The notes: generated by a model from the letters alone, not told the origin. Shown: positions 49,121-58,750, counted from the stretch's first letter. The stretch is DNA of 64,000 nucleotides from an uncultured Peptococcaceae bacterium (GCA_910585405.1 CAJUDO010000014.1:1-64000), one strand, 5' to 3'. A program made the numbers and translations.

Positions 49121-50500
49121 ATGCATCGAGAGATAAAATGTTTGTTGGGTTTATTGACGATGGTAGTGCTGCTGGTTTGCGCAGCGCCAGCCATGGCGGC
49201 GGACGGAGATTTCAGGGTGATCGGCTATTACACAGCGACGTCCTTTGATGAGCCGTTGGAGCGGGTACAGATGGAGCAGTACACCCATATTATGTATGGC
49301 TTTTTGAAGCCACAGACAGATGGCTCGATTTTGCCAGTGCCCAGACCGGAATTGCTGGAACAAATGGTGAAGAAAGCCCATGAGAATGATGTAAAGGTAT
49401 TTGCTGCAGTGGGTGGCTATTCCTACGAAAATAAACCGTTAGCGCCCACTTTTGCGGCCATGGCGGCCAGTGAAGAGAGTCGGAGTAAATTTGTGCAGGC
49501 TATAGTGGATGTCGTGCGCACGTATGATTTGGACGGTGTGGAGCTGGATTGGGAATATCCGCGGGAGGAAACAGAGGAAAGCTATGAGGCTTTAGTGTTG
49601 GAGCTGGCGGAAGCATTGCACACCATGGATAAGGAATTATCGGCGGCAGTGGCAGGGGCTACCGCTGCGGATGAAAGCGCTACGGTGTCAAAGATGATTA
49701 CGCCAAAAGCGTTGGAAGCGCTGGATTTTGTAGAAATTATGGCCTATGATTTACACGCTACAGAGCATAGTCCGTTGTGGTTTGCCCGTACCTCTACCCA
49801 ATATTGGCTGAAACAGTTGCCAAAAGAAAAAGTAGTTCTGGGCGTGCCGCTGTATGCCCGTCCCAGCTGGGTGCAGTACCGTCATTTAGTGGCGGCAGAC
49901 CCTGAGAATGCCTATAAAAATTTTGTAGAGGCGGGGACAGTTTCCAAGCTGGAATCCAGCTATAATGGGCTGCCGCTGCTGCATGATAAAGCTGTGTATG
50001 CGCTGAAGGAAACTGGCGGCATTATGTTTTTTGACATCAATGAAGATGTCGAGGGCGAGCTGAGCGCAGTTGCGATGATTGGCGATTTGGTGCGGGAAGC
50101 GGAAAGCATAGAGAAAACCCGATTTGAAAAGCAGGTTTGGGTATATCTGGACAATCACCCGTTGACCTTTACTGCCGAAGAAGGCTTGGGGAAGCCGTTG
50201 ATTGACGAAAATGGCCGTACATTGCTGCCCTTGCGCAAGGTGGCGGAGGCCATCGGCGTGGAAGTTGCCTATAATCAGACAGAACGCGCTATCACCCTGA
50301 CCAGTGACGAACAGCTTGTGCGTTTGGTTGTGGATTCGCAGGAGATGCAGGTGGGCTCCGCTGTTCAATTGCTGGATTGCGCGCCGCGCATTCTTGACGG
50401 ACGCACTTATGTCCCCGCGCGGGCAGTGTTTGAAAGTTTTGGCTATCAGGTGCAGTGGAATGGCTATGGCCGCAGTGTGTATCTGCAGAAAGCGGCATAA
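49121..50500 (+). CDS. GH18-family hydrolase with C-terminal stalk domain
   Basis: This 459-residue exported protein has a signal peptide (about 1-27), a GH18 barrel (about 29-345) and a copper-amine-oxidase-N-like domain (about 350-459; GRTLLPLRKVAEAIGVEVAYN and GRTYVPARAVFESFGYQVQW). The catalytic motif reads LDGVELDWEYP, with the GH18 acid Glu at its end. Relatives include spore-cortex N-acetylglucosaminidases (SleL/YaaH) and YdhD, so a cell-wall or cortex role is plausible. AAGGAGG six bases before ATG 49121 decides the start; ATG 49115 touches the site. Confidence 0.85.
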   Translation: MHREIKCLLGLLTMVVLLVCAAPAMAADGDFRVIGYYTATSFDEPLERVQMEQYTHIMYGFLKPQTDGSILPVPRPELLEQMVKKAHENDVKVFAAVGGYSYENKPLAPTFAAMAASEESRSKFVQAIVDVVRTYDLDGVELDWEYPREETEESYEALVLELAEALHTMDKELSAAVAGATAADESATVSKMITPKALEALDFVEIMAYDLHATEHSPLWFARTSTQYWLKQLPKEKVVLGVPLYARPSWVQYRHLVAADPENAYKNFVEAGTVSKLESSYNGLPLLHDKAVYALKETGGIMFFDINEDVEGELSAVAMIGDLVREAESIEKTRFEKQVWVYLDNHPLTFTAEEGLGKPLIDENGRTLLPLRKVAEAIGVEVAYNQTERAITLTSDEQLVRLVVDSQEMQVGSAVQLLDCAPRILDGRTYVPARAVFESFGYQVQWNGYGRSVYLQKAA

Positions 50501-50536
50501 TGAGCCTGTAATATAGAATAGGTAAAATCAAAAAAG

Positions 50537-50572
50537 GGAACTGTATTACTGTCATGATGATAATACAGTTCC
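50537..50572. terminator. Bidirectional terminator between convergent genes
   Basis: A perfect 12-bp stem (GGAACTGTATTA with TAATACAGTTCC) has a strong T run on the minus side and a weaker one on the plus side. Confidence 0.8.
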
Positions 50573-50595
50573 TATCTGTTTTGGAAGCTTTGGCA

Positions 50596-51939
50596 TTAGG
50601 TAAAGGATTTTTCTTTACGCAGCAACACAGTGAGAATGGTCAGCGAAATGCACAAGGTGACAAAATCGCTGAGGGGTTGGGCAAATAGAAAACCTCGCTC
50701 TGCAAAGAAATAGTTCAAGGTGTACAGCAAAGGAATATAAAATAATCCCTGCCGTGCGATAGAAAGAAATAATCCTGGAAGAGCCTTTCCCATAGCCTGA
50801 ATGGTGGAGGCAGAAAGCATCTGACTTCCGACAAAGGGCAGGGAAAGCATAGTAACCCGCAGTGCGTAAGCGCCCGCTGTCTGCACTTCAGGCAGTGGTG
50901 TGAACCAGCTGATAATCCATGGCGCGCCGATGCCGAATAAAAGTGTCAAGGTGACACCTACGCAAGTAGTAAGGAAAATTCCGTTTTTTACAATACTCTG
51001 CAATCGTTTCAGATTACGGGCTCCATAATTGTAACCAATCATTGGTTGGCAACCTGCGGAGATTCCCATAAAAATAAAGGAGCCAAGAGTGATAATTTTA
51101 GAGGAAATTCCCATACCGGCCACCAGATTGGCGTTGTAATCGGCGGCAACATTGTTACATAAAATCAAAGCAACGCTGACTAACATCTGGTTCAATCCAG
51201 ATGGGGTGCCGATGGTGAAAATTTCTTTCCAGATGATGCCATTGGTACTAAAAAGGCTGCCTTTGATTTGCAGGGCGGATTTGCCACTGACATAACAGAA
51301 TATATAAAAGCAGATTCCCAAGGCGTTGCCCAGCACAGTGGCAATAGCCGCGCCGCGAATTCCCATATGCAGCGCGAAAATAAAAATAGGGTCCAGAATG
51401 ATATTGGATACAGTACCGATGAACATGCCCAGCATGGAGGGCATCATGGCGCCCTCTGCCCGCAGGAGCTGCCCCATGGCATAATTGACCATAAGCAATG
51501 CGCTGCCCAACAAAATGATGGATACATAAGAATGGGTCGGTGCGAAGGTGTCGGAATCAGCACCTAAACAGTTTACGATGGGTGTGAGAGAAAATAAGCT
51601 CATAATCGTCACAAGCAGTCCCATTATCATACAGGCAATAAGTCCTGTTGTGAGCGTTTCACTGGCGCGCTGGAGTTTTTCCTCTCCAATGGAGCGGGAA
51701 ATATAGGAAGCGGCCCCTGTGCCAATCACAGAAGCAATGGCCATCAGAATCATGGCAACGGGTGCAGCAAGGTTGACAGCTGCTAGCTGAAATGGGTCGT
51801 GCAGCATACCGACGAAGAAGACGTCGACCAAGTTATACAATACCTGCACCATCATGCCCATAACTACGGGCAGTGACATTTTAATGATAGATGACATGAC
51901 AGGCGCATCCCGCAATAAAGCGATACGTTTTTCGTTCAC
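50596..51939 (-). CDS. MATE-family efflux transporter
   Basis: This 447-residue protein has about twelve membrane segments in two halves. VMGMMVQVLYNLVDVFFVGML at the N-terminus and GISAGCQPMIGYNYGARNLKRLQ in the second half are typical of MATE sodium- or proton-driven drug/cation exporters. It starts at GTG 51939 with AGGAGGA seven bases upstream. No local regulator is visible. The exported compound is unknown. Confidence 0.9.
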   Translation of the reverse strand: MNEKRIALLRDAPVMSSIIKMSLPVVMGMMVQVLYNLVDVFFVGMLHDPFQLAAVNLAAPVAMILMAIASVIGTGAASYISRSIGEEKLQRASETLTTGLIACMIMGLLVTIMSLFSLTPIVNCLGADSDTFAPTHSYVSIILLGSALLMVNYAMGQLLRAEGAMMPSMLGMFIGTVSNIILDPIFIFALHMGIRGAAIATVLGNALGICFYIFCYVSGKSALQIKGSLFSTNGIIWKEIFTIGTPSGLNQMLVSVALILCNNVAADYNANLVAGMGISSKIITLGSFIFMGISAGCQPMIGYNYGARNLKRLQSIVKNGIFLTTCVGVTLTLLFGIGAPWIISWFTPLPEVQTAGAYALRVTMLSLPFVGSQMLSASTIQAMGKALPGLFLSIARQGLFYIPLLYTLNYFFAERGFLFAQPLSDFVTLCISLTILTVLLRKEKSFT

Positions 51940-52035
51940 AATGATTTCCTCCTAAGGGTAGTTTTATTTTCGACAAATCTGGTGTAAATCCTTATTATTA
52001 TGACAATTTGCAATACTTCTACCATTATAGCATAG

Positions 52036-52064
52036 TTGTCAAGAGATTCTTTTTGCGGTAAACT
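52036..52064 (+). promoter_or_regulatory. Promoter of the ArsC/Spx-like gene
   Basis: TTGTCA (52036-52041) and TAAACT (52059-52064) are 17 bases apart, about 52 bases before the gene. Confidence 0.55.
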
Positions 52065-52116
52065 TATCTTAGTATAGTCGTCGATTTACGAGAAAATATA
52101 AAGTGAGGGAAAGATA

Positions 52117-52485
52117 ATGTATTTATTTGTGCAATATCCAAAATGCAGTACTTGTCAGAAAGCAAAAAAATGGTTGGAAACCCAGGGAATTTCCTTTGAA
52201 AGCCGTCATATTGTGGAGGAAAATCCTACGGTGAAAGAATTGACAGAATGGATTGCGGTCAGCGGTCAGCCGGTGAAAAAATTCTTCAACACCAGTGGGA
52301 ACAAGTACAAAGAGATGGCGTTGAAAGACAAACTGCCGATGATGAGCCAAGAAGAACAGATTGCGCTACTGGCCAGTGACGGCATGTTGGTGAAGCGACC
52401 ATTGTTGGTGGGGAATGGTGTGATTCTGTCGGGATTTAAGGAAGTGCAGTGGGCAGAGGTTTTGCTGCAAAAAGAAGAAAAGTAA
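52117..52485 (+). CDS. ArsC/Spx-family thioredoxin-fold protein
   Basis: This 122-residue protein has the ArsC/Spx fold: YPKCSTCQKAKKWLETQGISFE at the N-terminus with a CxxC pair (about residues 10 and 13), the RPLLVGNG cis-Pro region, and an Arg in KRPL as in arsenate reductases. Relatives in Firmicutes are annotated arsenate reductase-like or YusI; a true Spx is less likely because the RNA-polymerase-binding residues cannot be verified. No ars genes are nearby, so a general thiol-redox role is likelier than arsenate resistance. Confidence 0.8.
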   Translation: MYLFVQYPKCSTCQKAKKWLETQGISFESRHIVEENPTVKELTEWIAVSGQPVKKFFNTSGNKYKEMALKDKLPMMSQEEQIALLASDGMLVKRPLLVGNGVILSGFKEVQWAEVLLQKEEK

Positions 52486-52557
52486 GGATGATGCAAAATT
52501 TAGCTTGTTACATGTAAAATTCATTTGGAAAAGAAATCCTCCCATAAAAAAATAAAG

Positions 52558-52602
52558 AACCGGCATACTAATAAGCAGATTGTGATGCAGTATGCCGGTT
52601 TT
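52558..52602 (+). terminator. Terminator upstream of lonB
   Basis: A perfect 12-bp stem (AACCGGCATACT with AGTATGCCGGTT) has TTTTG after it, ending only about 20 bases before the lonB start. It terminates the preceding gene and may also act in a lonB leader. Confidence 0.78.
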
Positions 52603-52621
52603 GATTGGGAGGCGTGTGAAA

Positions 52622-54244
52622 ATGAGCGAGCAGGTTTGGAGTATTTTCGGCGTGGTACAGATTTTTTTTGCTTTGGTGATTGGAGTGTATTTTCTTAATC
52701 TGTTGCGCAGTCAGCGCAGCGGAAAACAGCAGGTATCGGTACATACAGAAAAGGAGCGGGACAAGCTGCAGGAGCTGCGGAATATTCATTTGACGGAGCC
52801 GTTGACGGCGCGCACTCGTCCAGAGTCCTTTGCCGATGTTATCGGACAGGAGGAGGGGATAAAAGCGCTGCGAGCAGCGATGTGCGGTCCCAATCCTCAG
52901 CATGTGATTATTTATGGGCCTCCCGGTGTGGGCAAGACAACTGTAGCGAGGTTGATTTTGGAGGAAGCAAAGGGACAGGCGGACAGTCCTTTTGCGGCAG
53001 ATGCGAAATTTGTGGAGGTGGATGGTGCGACCTCGAGGTTTGATGAACGGGGTATTGCCGACCCGTTGATTGGCTCGGTACACGATCCTATTTATCAGGG
53101 TGCGGGTTCTATGGGTATGGCTGGTATTCCCCAGCCCAAACCCGGTGCAGTGACAAAAGCACATGGCGGTGTATTGTATATTGACGAAATCGGCGAGCTC
53201 CATCCTATGCAGATGAATAAACTGCTAAAGGTACTGGAAGACAGAAAAGTGTTGTTGGAGAGTGCCTACTACAGTGAAGATAACGAACGCATTCCGCCGC
53301 ATATTCACGATATTTTTCGCAAGGGCTTACCAGCGGATTTTCGCTTGATTGCAGCGACAACCAGACAGCCTAATGAAATTCCGGCAGCGATTCGCTCCCG
53401 CTGTCTGGAAATTTATTTCCGCAATTTACTGCCGGAGGAAATTGTTTCTGTGGCAAAACGAGCGGCGGAGCGTGTAGAAAGAGAGATTGATGAAAGAGCT
53501 CTGGAACTGATCAGCCATTATGCGACCAATGGCCGAGAGGCAGTGAATATGGTGCAGATTGCGGCAGGTATGACTATCACAGAGAAACGAAATTGTATCT
53601 GCCGGGAAGATATTGAATGGGTCATTAACAGCTGCCATTATGAACCGCGCCCCTTCAGCAATGTTGCAGCGACAGCCGAAGTTGGATTAGTGAACGGTTT
53701 GGCGGTGTGCGGCCCCAATATGGGAATTGTGAGCAGCGTGGAAGCTGCGGTTTCGGCGGCGGAAGGTGAACCGGGAAATGTCAATATAACCGGAGTTGTG
53801 GAGGAGGAAGAGCTGCCCGGCGCTGGAGGGCAGAAGGTAAGACGAAAAAGTATGGCGCGCTGTTCAATGGAAAATGTATGTACTGCGCTGAAAACAGTTA
53901 TGAATTTGGATGTGGAACGCTATCATATTCATGTGAATTTTCCCGGCGGGACACCCATTGACGGTCCCTCAGCGGGTGTAACCATTGCCACAGCGGTATA
54001 TTCTGCAATTTGTAAGAAGCCGGTGGATAATACGCTGGCTATGACCGGTGAAGTATCGGTCAGAGGCAAGGTACTGCCGGTAGGAGGTACACCTGCAAAA
54101 ATTGAAGCTGCCCGTCAGGCCGGCTTAAAACGAGTGCTGATTCCCAAAGATAATTGGCAGGATACATTTTCTCATATTCAGGGAGTAGAGGTTGTTCCGG
54201 TGGAGGAATTGACGGAAGTGATTCAACTGGCGGTGCAGGGGTAA
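52622..54244 (+). CDS. lonB: LonB-type membrane-anchored ATP-dependent protease
   Basis: This 540-residue protease has an N-terminal membrane segment (about 6-28), an AAA+ domain with Walker A YGPPGVGKTT (about 98-107) and Walker B VLYIDEIGELHP, and a C-terminal Lon-type domain with the Ser450/Lys493 dyad (GPSAGVTIATAV and GGTPAKIEAA). In Bacillus, LonB is made in the forespore. ATG 52622 follows GGGAGGCG; the longer frame begins inside the terminator. It is monocistronic here; lonA is not next to it. Confidence 0.9.
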   Translation: MSEQVWSIFGVVQIFFALVIGVYFLNLLRSQRSGKQQVSVHTEKERDKLQELRNIHLTEPLTARTRPESFADVIGQEEGIKALRAAMCGPNPQHVIIYGPPGVGKTTVARLILEEAKGQADSPFAADAKFVEVDGATSRFDERGIADPLIGSVHDPIYQGAGSMGMAGIPQPKPGAVTKAHGGVLYIDEIGELHPMQMNKLLKVLEDRKVLLESAYYSEDNERIPPHIHDIFRKGLPADFRLIAATTRQPNEIPAAIRSRCLEIYFRNLLPEEIVSVAKRAAERVEREIDERALELISHYATNGREAVNMVQIAAGMTITEKRNCICREDIEWVINSCHYEPRPFSNVAATAEVGLVNGLAVCGPNMGIVSSVEAAVSAAEGEPGNVNITGVVEEEELPGAGGQKVRRKSMARCSMENVCTALKTVMNLDVERYHIHVNFPGGTPIDGPSAGVTIATAVYSAICKKPVDNTLAMTGEVSVRGKVLPVGGTPAKIEAARQAGLKRVLIPKDNWQDTFSHIQGVEVVPVEELTEVIQLAVQG

Positions 54245-54249
54245 GTTGT

Positions 54250-54286
54250 AAAAAGTCTTAGGTGCAAACAACACCTAAGACTTTTT
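54250..54286. terminator. Bidirectional terminator between lonB and the MFS gene
   Basis: A perfect 15-bp stem (AAAAAGTCTTAGGTG with CACCTAAGACTTTTT) has T runs on both strands. Confidence 0.9.
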
Positions 54287-54322
54287 GCATGAAAGTATTT
54301 ATAGAGATACTGATTCGGTAAA

Positions 54323-55720
54323 TTACTTTTCTTCTTTTACAAAGACAATTGTTAGAATCAATGCGGCAAGCATCATGAACATAGCGCCTAAATAAGCCAT
54401 ATTGATACCGTGAATCTGTGCTGCATCAGCAGCAGGATTCGCAGATGCTGCCACTACAATAGACATGACCGTGATTAACACTGCGGTACCTAAGGAACCT
54501 GCTACCTGACGGAAGGTATTCCCGATGGCAGTACCGTGGGCCATCACACGATTTTCTAAAGCATTGAGTCCCCACGTATTCAGCGGCATATTGACTAAGG
54601 CCAAACCAATACAGCGGACAGTGTAAACAAAGGAAAGCCATAACAAAGAAGTGTTTTCATTCATCATGACCATTGGTAAGGTAAATAGCGTTGTGATCAG
54701 TAAACCAGGAATCGCCAACACGCGTGGACCGAATTTGTCAAACAAACGACCGCTGACAGGGCTCATAATCAACATGACAATGGAGGCAGGTAGCATAATT
54801 AAGCCAGAAACACTGGCACCATAGCCACGAATAGTCTGAATATAGATTGGATTCAGTACAGAACCCACAATCAGAGCAGCCTGCACTAACATCGTGAGCG
54901 CTACAGAGATTGCAAATTTTTTGTTTTTCAGAATAGAAACTTTCAACAACGGAGTTTCCATATGAAGCTGCCGGTGAATAAACAAAATCAGTGCCACTGC
55001 GCCTATTAAAAATGAAATAAGCACAAGGAGACTGAATCCAGAAGAGCCGATGGCACTAAAGCTGTACAACAACCCGCCGAACCCTAATGTAGATAATATA
55101 ACAGAAGGAATATCCAAATCGAGATCTGTAGTTTCTCCCATATTTTCCAGATAGAAATAGGCTACGACTATAGTCAACAGAGCTAGTGGCACCATGGCGT
55201 AAAATAGAATATGCCAGCCAAAGGCATCAATCACAAAACCAGCAACTACAGGACCGATGGCAGGCGCACAGCCCATTACAAGACCAATCATTCCCATCCC
55301 CACACCGCGATATTGTCTGGGAATGGTCAGCAACATGATAGTCTGGCCCATAGGCATTAGAATACCGGCGCCAGCTGCCTGCAAAATGCGAGCTAAGAGT
55401 ACCATGGAAAAACTGCTGGAAATAGCAGCGATGAACGTGCCCAAAGTAAAAAGTCCCATGGAAACAAAGAATAGTTTACGCGTGGTGAACCGGTCAATTA
55501 AATAAGCTGTGATTGGAATCATGATTCCGTTTACCAGCATAAAACCAGTTGTGAGCCATTGCGCAGTAGAAGCGTCTACTTGCATTTCCCTCATAATACT
55601 GGGAAGTGCAGGTGTCAACAGAGTTTGATTTAAAATAGCGATAAATCCGCCAAAGAGCATCACAAAATTAATCATAAGCATTTTTTTGCTGATGCCCATT
55701 TTTGTCAAAACGTTTGCCAT
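54323..55720 (-). CDS. MFS drug exporter, DHA2 (EmrB/QacA) type
   Basis: This 465-residue protein has about fourteen hydrophobic segments. The N-terminal FIAILNQTLLTPALPSIMREMQVDASTAQWLTTGFMLVNGIMIP and GAGILMPMGQTIMLLTIPRQYRGVGMG are characteristic of DHA2 multidrug exporters. AAGGGG precedes the ATG. The upstream region (55721-55965) contains three TTAAG motifs on the plus strand (TTAAGTAA twice) but no regulator gene, so control is unclear. Confidence 0.9.
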   Translation of the reverse strand: MANVLTKMGISKKMLMINFVMLFGGFIAILNQTLLTPALPSIMREMQVDASTAQWLTTGFMLVNGIMIPITAYLIDRFTTRKLFFVSMGLFTLGTFIAAISSSFSMVLLARILQAAGAGILMPMGQTIMLLTIPRQYRGVGMGMIGLVMGCAPAIGPVVAGFVIDAFGWHILFYAMVPLALLTIVVAYFYLENMGETTDLDLDIPSVILSTLGFGGLLYSFSAIGSSGFSLLVLISFLIGAVALILFIHRQLHMETPLLKVSILKNKKFAISVALTMLVQAALIVGSVLNPIYIQTIRGYGASVSGLIMLPASIVMLIMSPVSGRLFDKFGPRVLAIPGLLITTLFTLPMVMMNENTSLLWLSFVYTVRCIGLALVNMPLNTWGLNALENRVMAHGTAIGNTFRQVAGSLGTAVLITVMSIVVAASANPAADAAQIHGINMAYLGAMFMMLAALILTIVFVKEEK

Positions 55721-55965
55721 AAAAAGCCCCTTCTTTCTAAAAGTTAAGTAATCTAAATAAATAGAATTGTCGTTAAGTAAGGTTAAGAGAAAAAAATGAC
55801 CGTTTCAATCTGTAGGCAGATTAAAAAGATCATATCTCTTACTTTCATAGCGTACTATCTAATTATGACGCAGAGCTTAAAAATGTCAAGTGCGAAGAAT
55901 AGAATAGTATAGGATTTTAGTATTTTATTAGATATATTTATAGAAGAAAAGTAGAAAAAAATGGT

Positions 55966-55994
55966 TTGCCCATAGTGTGCACTTACGATATAAT
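55966..55994 (+). promoter_or_regulatory. Promoter of the Amidase_2 gene
   Basis: TTGCCC (55966-55971) and a perfect TATAAT (55989-55994) are 17 bases apart, about 32 bases before the gene. Confidence 0.6.
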
Positions 55995-56025
55995 AAAAAG
56001 ATATGAAATGAGGAGAATAAAGAAG

Positions 56026-56694
56026 ATGACAGCAAGCAGAAGAAAAACACAGTATCGCTTGAAAAAAACAAAAAAAGCGCGGATACAGGCAGCAATTACA
56101 TTGGCGGGAATTATACTGATTCTTGGCGGGTTGCTCCATGCTGTAATAGGTTTGCTGTGGCCAGTTCATTATTTGGATGCTACGCAGTCTGAAATTGATG
56201 GGATTCCTTTGTACACCGATTTTCTAGAGCAAGACTGGAGAGGCCGTACAGGAGAAACCCATCGCATAAAATGGCTGGTTATTCATGAAACAGGAAATTC
56301 AGCTGCGGGCGCTGATGCAGCGATGCATAATCGGTATTTGCATAGCGAGGAGCAAAAAGAAATACCGCTGTCATGGCATTATACGGTGGACGATCACCAA
56401 ATTTATCATCATTTGCCGGATTCAGAGCGGGGATATCATGCTAGTGATTCTGGAGTATCAGGCGGCGGCAATGATTGCGGCATTGGTATTGAGATTTGTG
56501 TGAATGAGGACGGGGATTATGATAAAGCGGTGGACAATGCGGCGCATTTGGCGGCAGAGTTGGTAAAAAGATATCATTTGAGTATTGATGATGTGAAACA
56601 GCATGGTGATTTCACCAATAAAAATTGTCCCGAGCATTTACGTGAAGGGGACAATTATGAAAAGTTTTTGGAAAAAATTAAAAAATATATGTAA
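56026..56694 (+). CDS. Membrane-anchored N-acetylmuramoyl-L-alanine amidase (Amidase_2)
   Basis: This 222-residue protein has a very basic cytoplasmic start, one membrane helix (about 22-46) and an extracellular Amidase_2 domain. Zinc-site residues appear in LVIHETGN (first His), the middle WHYTVDD and the final KQHGDFTNKNCPEHL. It cleaves the stem peptide from MurNAc. AGGAGA lies nine bases before ATG 56026; the upstream in-frame start overlaps the promoter. It lies 15 bases before the ABC-F gene, so the two may be cotranscribed. Confidence 0.85.
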   Translation: MTASRRKTQYRLKKTKKARIQAAITLAGIILILGGLLHAVIGLLWPVHYLDATQSEIDGIPLYTDFLEQDWRGRTGETHRIKWLVIHETGNSAAGADAAMHNRYLHSEEQKEIPLSWHYTVDDHQIYHHLPDSERGYHASDSGVSGGGNDCGIGIEICVNEDGDYDKAVDNAAHLAAELVKRYHLSIDDVKQHGDFTNKNCPEHLREGDNYEKFLEKIKKYM

Positions 56695-56709
56695 ATTCCA
56701 GGAGGCAAT

Positions 56710-58308
56710 ATGATTACAGTAAACAATGTAAGTTTGAGTTTTGATGGCACCACTCTTTTTTCCGATGTGAATTTGAAATTTACACCGGGAAATTGCTATG
56801 GAATTATTGGGGCAAACGGAGCGGGAAAGTCTACTTTTTTGAAAATTTTGTCCGGTGTGAAGGAGCCTACAACCGGTGAGGTGATCATTCCGGCAAATGT
56901 GCGGATGTCCGTCTTGAAACAGGATCATTATGCGTATGATGAATATACTGTGATGGACACGGTTATTATGGGCAACAGTCGGCTGTATGAGATTATGCAG
57001 CAAAAGGATGCATTGTATGCGAAACCTGATTTCAGTGAAGAGGATGGAATTTTGGCTTCTGAGCTGGAAGGAGAATTTGCGGAGCTGAACGGCTGGGAGG
57101 CAGAGACAGAGGTGTTGAAGCTGCTGCAGGGTTTGGGACTGGAGAGCGGCATCGAATATTCTATGATGAGTGCCTTAGACGGCAAACAAAAAGTGAAGGT
57201 ATTGTTGGCACAGGCGCTGTTTGGTCAACCGCAGATTATTTTGCTGGACGAACCGACCAACAACCTGGATATTCAGTCTATCAACTGGCTGGAAGAGTTT
57301 TTGATGGATTATGAGGGCACTGTGATTGTTGTATCCCATGACCGTCACTTTCTGAATATGGTTTGCACGCATATTGTGGATATTGATTTCAAGAAAATAA
57401 AGATTTATACAGGCAACTATGATTTTTGGTATGAATCAAGCCAGCTGATGCAAAAACTGATGCGGGATCAGAACCGCAAGAAGGAAGATAAAATTAAAGA
57501 ATTGCAGAGTTTCATTTCTCGTTTTTCCGCCAATAAGTCAAAGGCGAAACAGGCTACTGCACGGCGCAAGCTGTTAGACAAGCTGACCGTAGAGGAACTG
57601 CCGGTATCTTCCCGCAAATACCCCTATTTGGGGTTTGAGATGGACAGAGAACCGGGCAAAGAAATCCTGACGGTAGAAAATCTGAGCAAAACGGTGGATG
57701 GCGTGAAAGTATTGAACAATGTTTCTTTCCGCATTGAAAAGGGCGAGAAGGTGGCCTTTGTAGGTGAAAATGAGATTGCAACGACAGCGCTGTTTCAGAT
57801 TCTCATGGGTGAAATGGAGCCGGATGAAGGAAGTTTCAAATGGGGTGTCAGCACCAGTCAGTCCTATTTCCCACATGATAACAGTGCCTATTTTAATGGC
57901 TGCAAGCTGTCTATTCTGCGCTGGTTGGAGCAATATACGCCGAAAGACCATACCGAAACTTATCTGCGAGGATTTTTAGGCCGGATGCTCTTTTCCGGTG
58001 ATGATGTGTTAAAACCAGTGGATGTACTTTCCGGTGGAGAAAAGGTGCGCTGCATGCTGAGCAAAATGATGATGTATGGCGCCAATGTGTTGGTGATTGA
58101 TCAGCCGACCAACCATCTGGATTTGGAATCTATCACCGCTGTAAACAATGGCTTGATTGAGTTCAAGGGCGTACTGCTGTTTGCTTCTCATGACCATCAG
58201 TTTGTGGAAACCATTGCCAACCGCATCATTGAAATTGAAAAAGAAGGCGTTCTGAGTAAAGTGGGAACCTATGATGAATTTTTGGAATGGAAGTATGCGA
58301 GAAAATAA
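56710..58308 (+). CDS. ABC-F ATPase, YbiT/YkpA-like
   Basis: This 532-residue soluble protein has tandem ATPase domains and no membrane part, as in ribosome-associated ABC-F factors. Domain 1 has Walker A GANGAGKST (34-42), a degenerate signature ALDGKQ and Walker B IILLDEPTNNLD. The linker (about 245-300) is Lys/Arg-rich. In domain 2 the P-loop reads GENEIATT (352-359), lacking the Lys, the signature is intact (LSGGEK) and the Walker B end is VIDQPTNHLD with Gln for the catalytic Glu. It is likely a translation factor or antibiotic-protection protein. Confidence 0.87.
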   Translation: MITVNNVSLSFDGTTLFSDVNLKFTPGNCYGIIGANGAGKSTFLKILSGVKEPTTGEVIIPANVRMSVLKQDHYAYDEYTVMDTVIMGNSRLYEIMQQKDALYAKPDFSEEDGILASELEGEFAELNGWEAETEVLKLLQGLGLESGIEYSMMSALDGKQKVKVLLAQALFGQPQIILLDEPTNNLDIQSINWLEEFLMDYEGTVIVVSHDRHFLNMVCTHIVDIDFKKIKIYTGNYDFWYESSQLMQKLMRDQNRKKEDKIKELQSFISRFSANKSKAKQATARRKLLDKLTVEELPVSSRKYPYLGFEMDREPGKEILTVENLSKTVDGVKVLNNVSFRIEKGEKVAFVGENEIATTALFQILMGEMEPDEGSFKWGVSTSQSYFPHDNSAYFNGCKLSILRWLEQYTPKDHTETYLRGFLGRMLFSGDDVLKPVDVLSGGEKVRCMLSKMMMYGANVLVIDQPTNHLDLESITAVNNGLIEFKGVLLFASHDHQFVETIANRIIEIEKEGVLSKVGTYDEFLEWKYARK

Positions 58309-58396
58309 GATATTCTATTTTTTACAGATAAGAGGAATTATCCGCTAAAAGACGAATAGTATAGAAGTATAGAATGACAGAAAGCGGGGGTTCAGG

Positions 58397-58750
58397 ATGA
58401 AACAGAAGGTATTGGTGCTGCTGGTATTGATTTTGTCTGTAGGATTGTTGATGAGCGGTTGCTTTAGCGACAAGGAAACACCGTCAAATGATGCTCAGCA
58501 AAGAGAAGAACAGCAGCCGCAGGGAGAAATCTCTACGCAGGTTGGTGTGTTTCAGGGGATGGCTGACGGACACAGCGCGGAAATTCTGGTGGATGGAGAA
58601 GCGCAGGTTTATCAGTTTTTTGACGAAACGATAGCAGCTTCTTTTGAAACGCTGGAGCCAGACACAGAAATTCAATTTGATGTAGAACTGGACGCAGAAA
58701 CAGAACAGCAGACTGTAGTAAAACTATATGACGCTCCGGCAGAAGGATAA
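58397..58750 (+). CDS. Small uncharacterised lipoprotein
   Basis: This 117-residue exported lipoprotein has a lipobox LLMSGC (Cys at about residue 22), an acidic Gln/Glu-rich linker, and a compact acidic domain predicted as beta strands (VGVFQGMADGHSAEILVDGE, VYQFFDE). GCGGGGG precedes the ATG. It is monocistronic with its own terminator, just before the glycolytic genes. No known family recognised. Confidence 0.65.
   Translation: MKQKVLVLLVLILSVGLLMSGCFSDKETPSNDAQQREEQQPQGEISTQVGVFQGMADGHSAEILVDGEAQVYQFFDETIAASFETLEPDTEIQFDVELDAETEQQTVVKLYDAPAEG

Noticed and set aside
52117..52485. Calling the ArsC/Spx-like protein an arsenate reductase
   Set aside because: No arsenic genes are nearby and the fold is shared with Spx and other thiol proteins; substrate cannot be decided from sequence.
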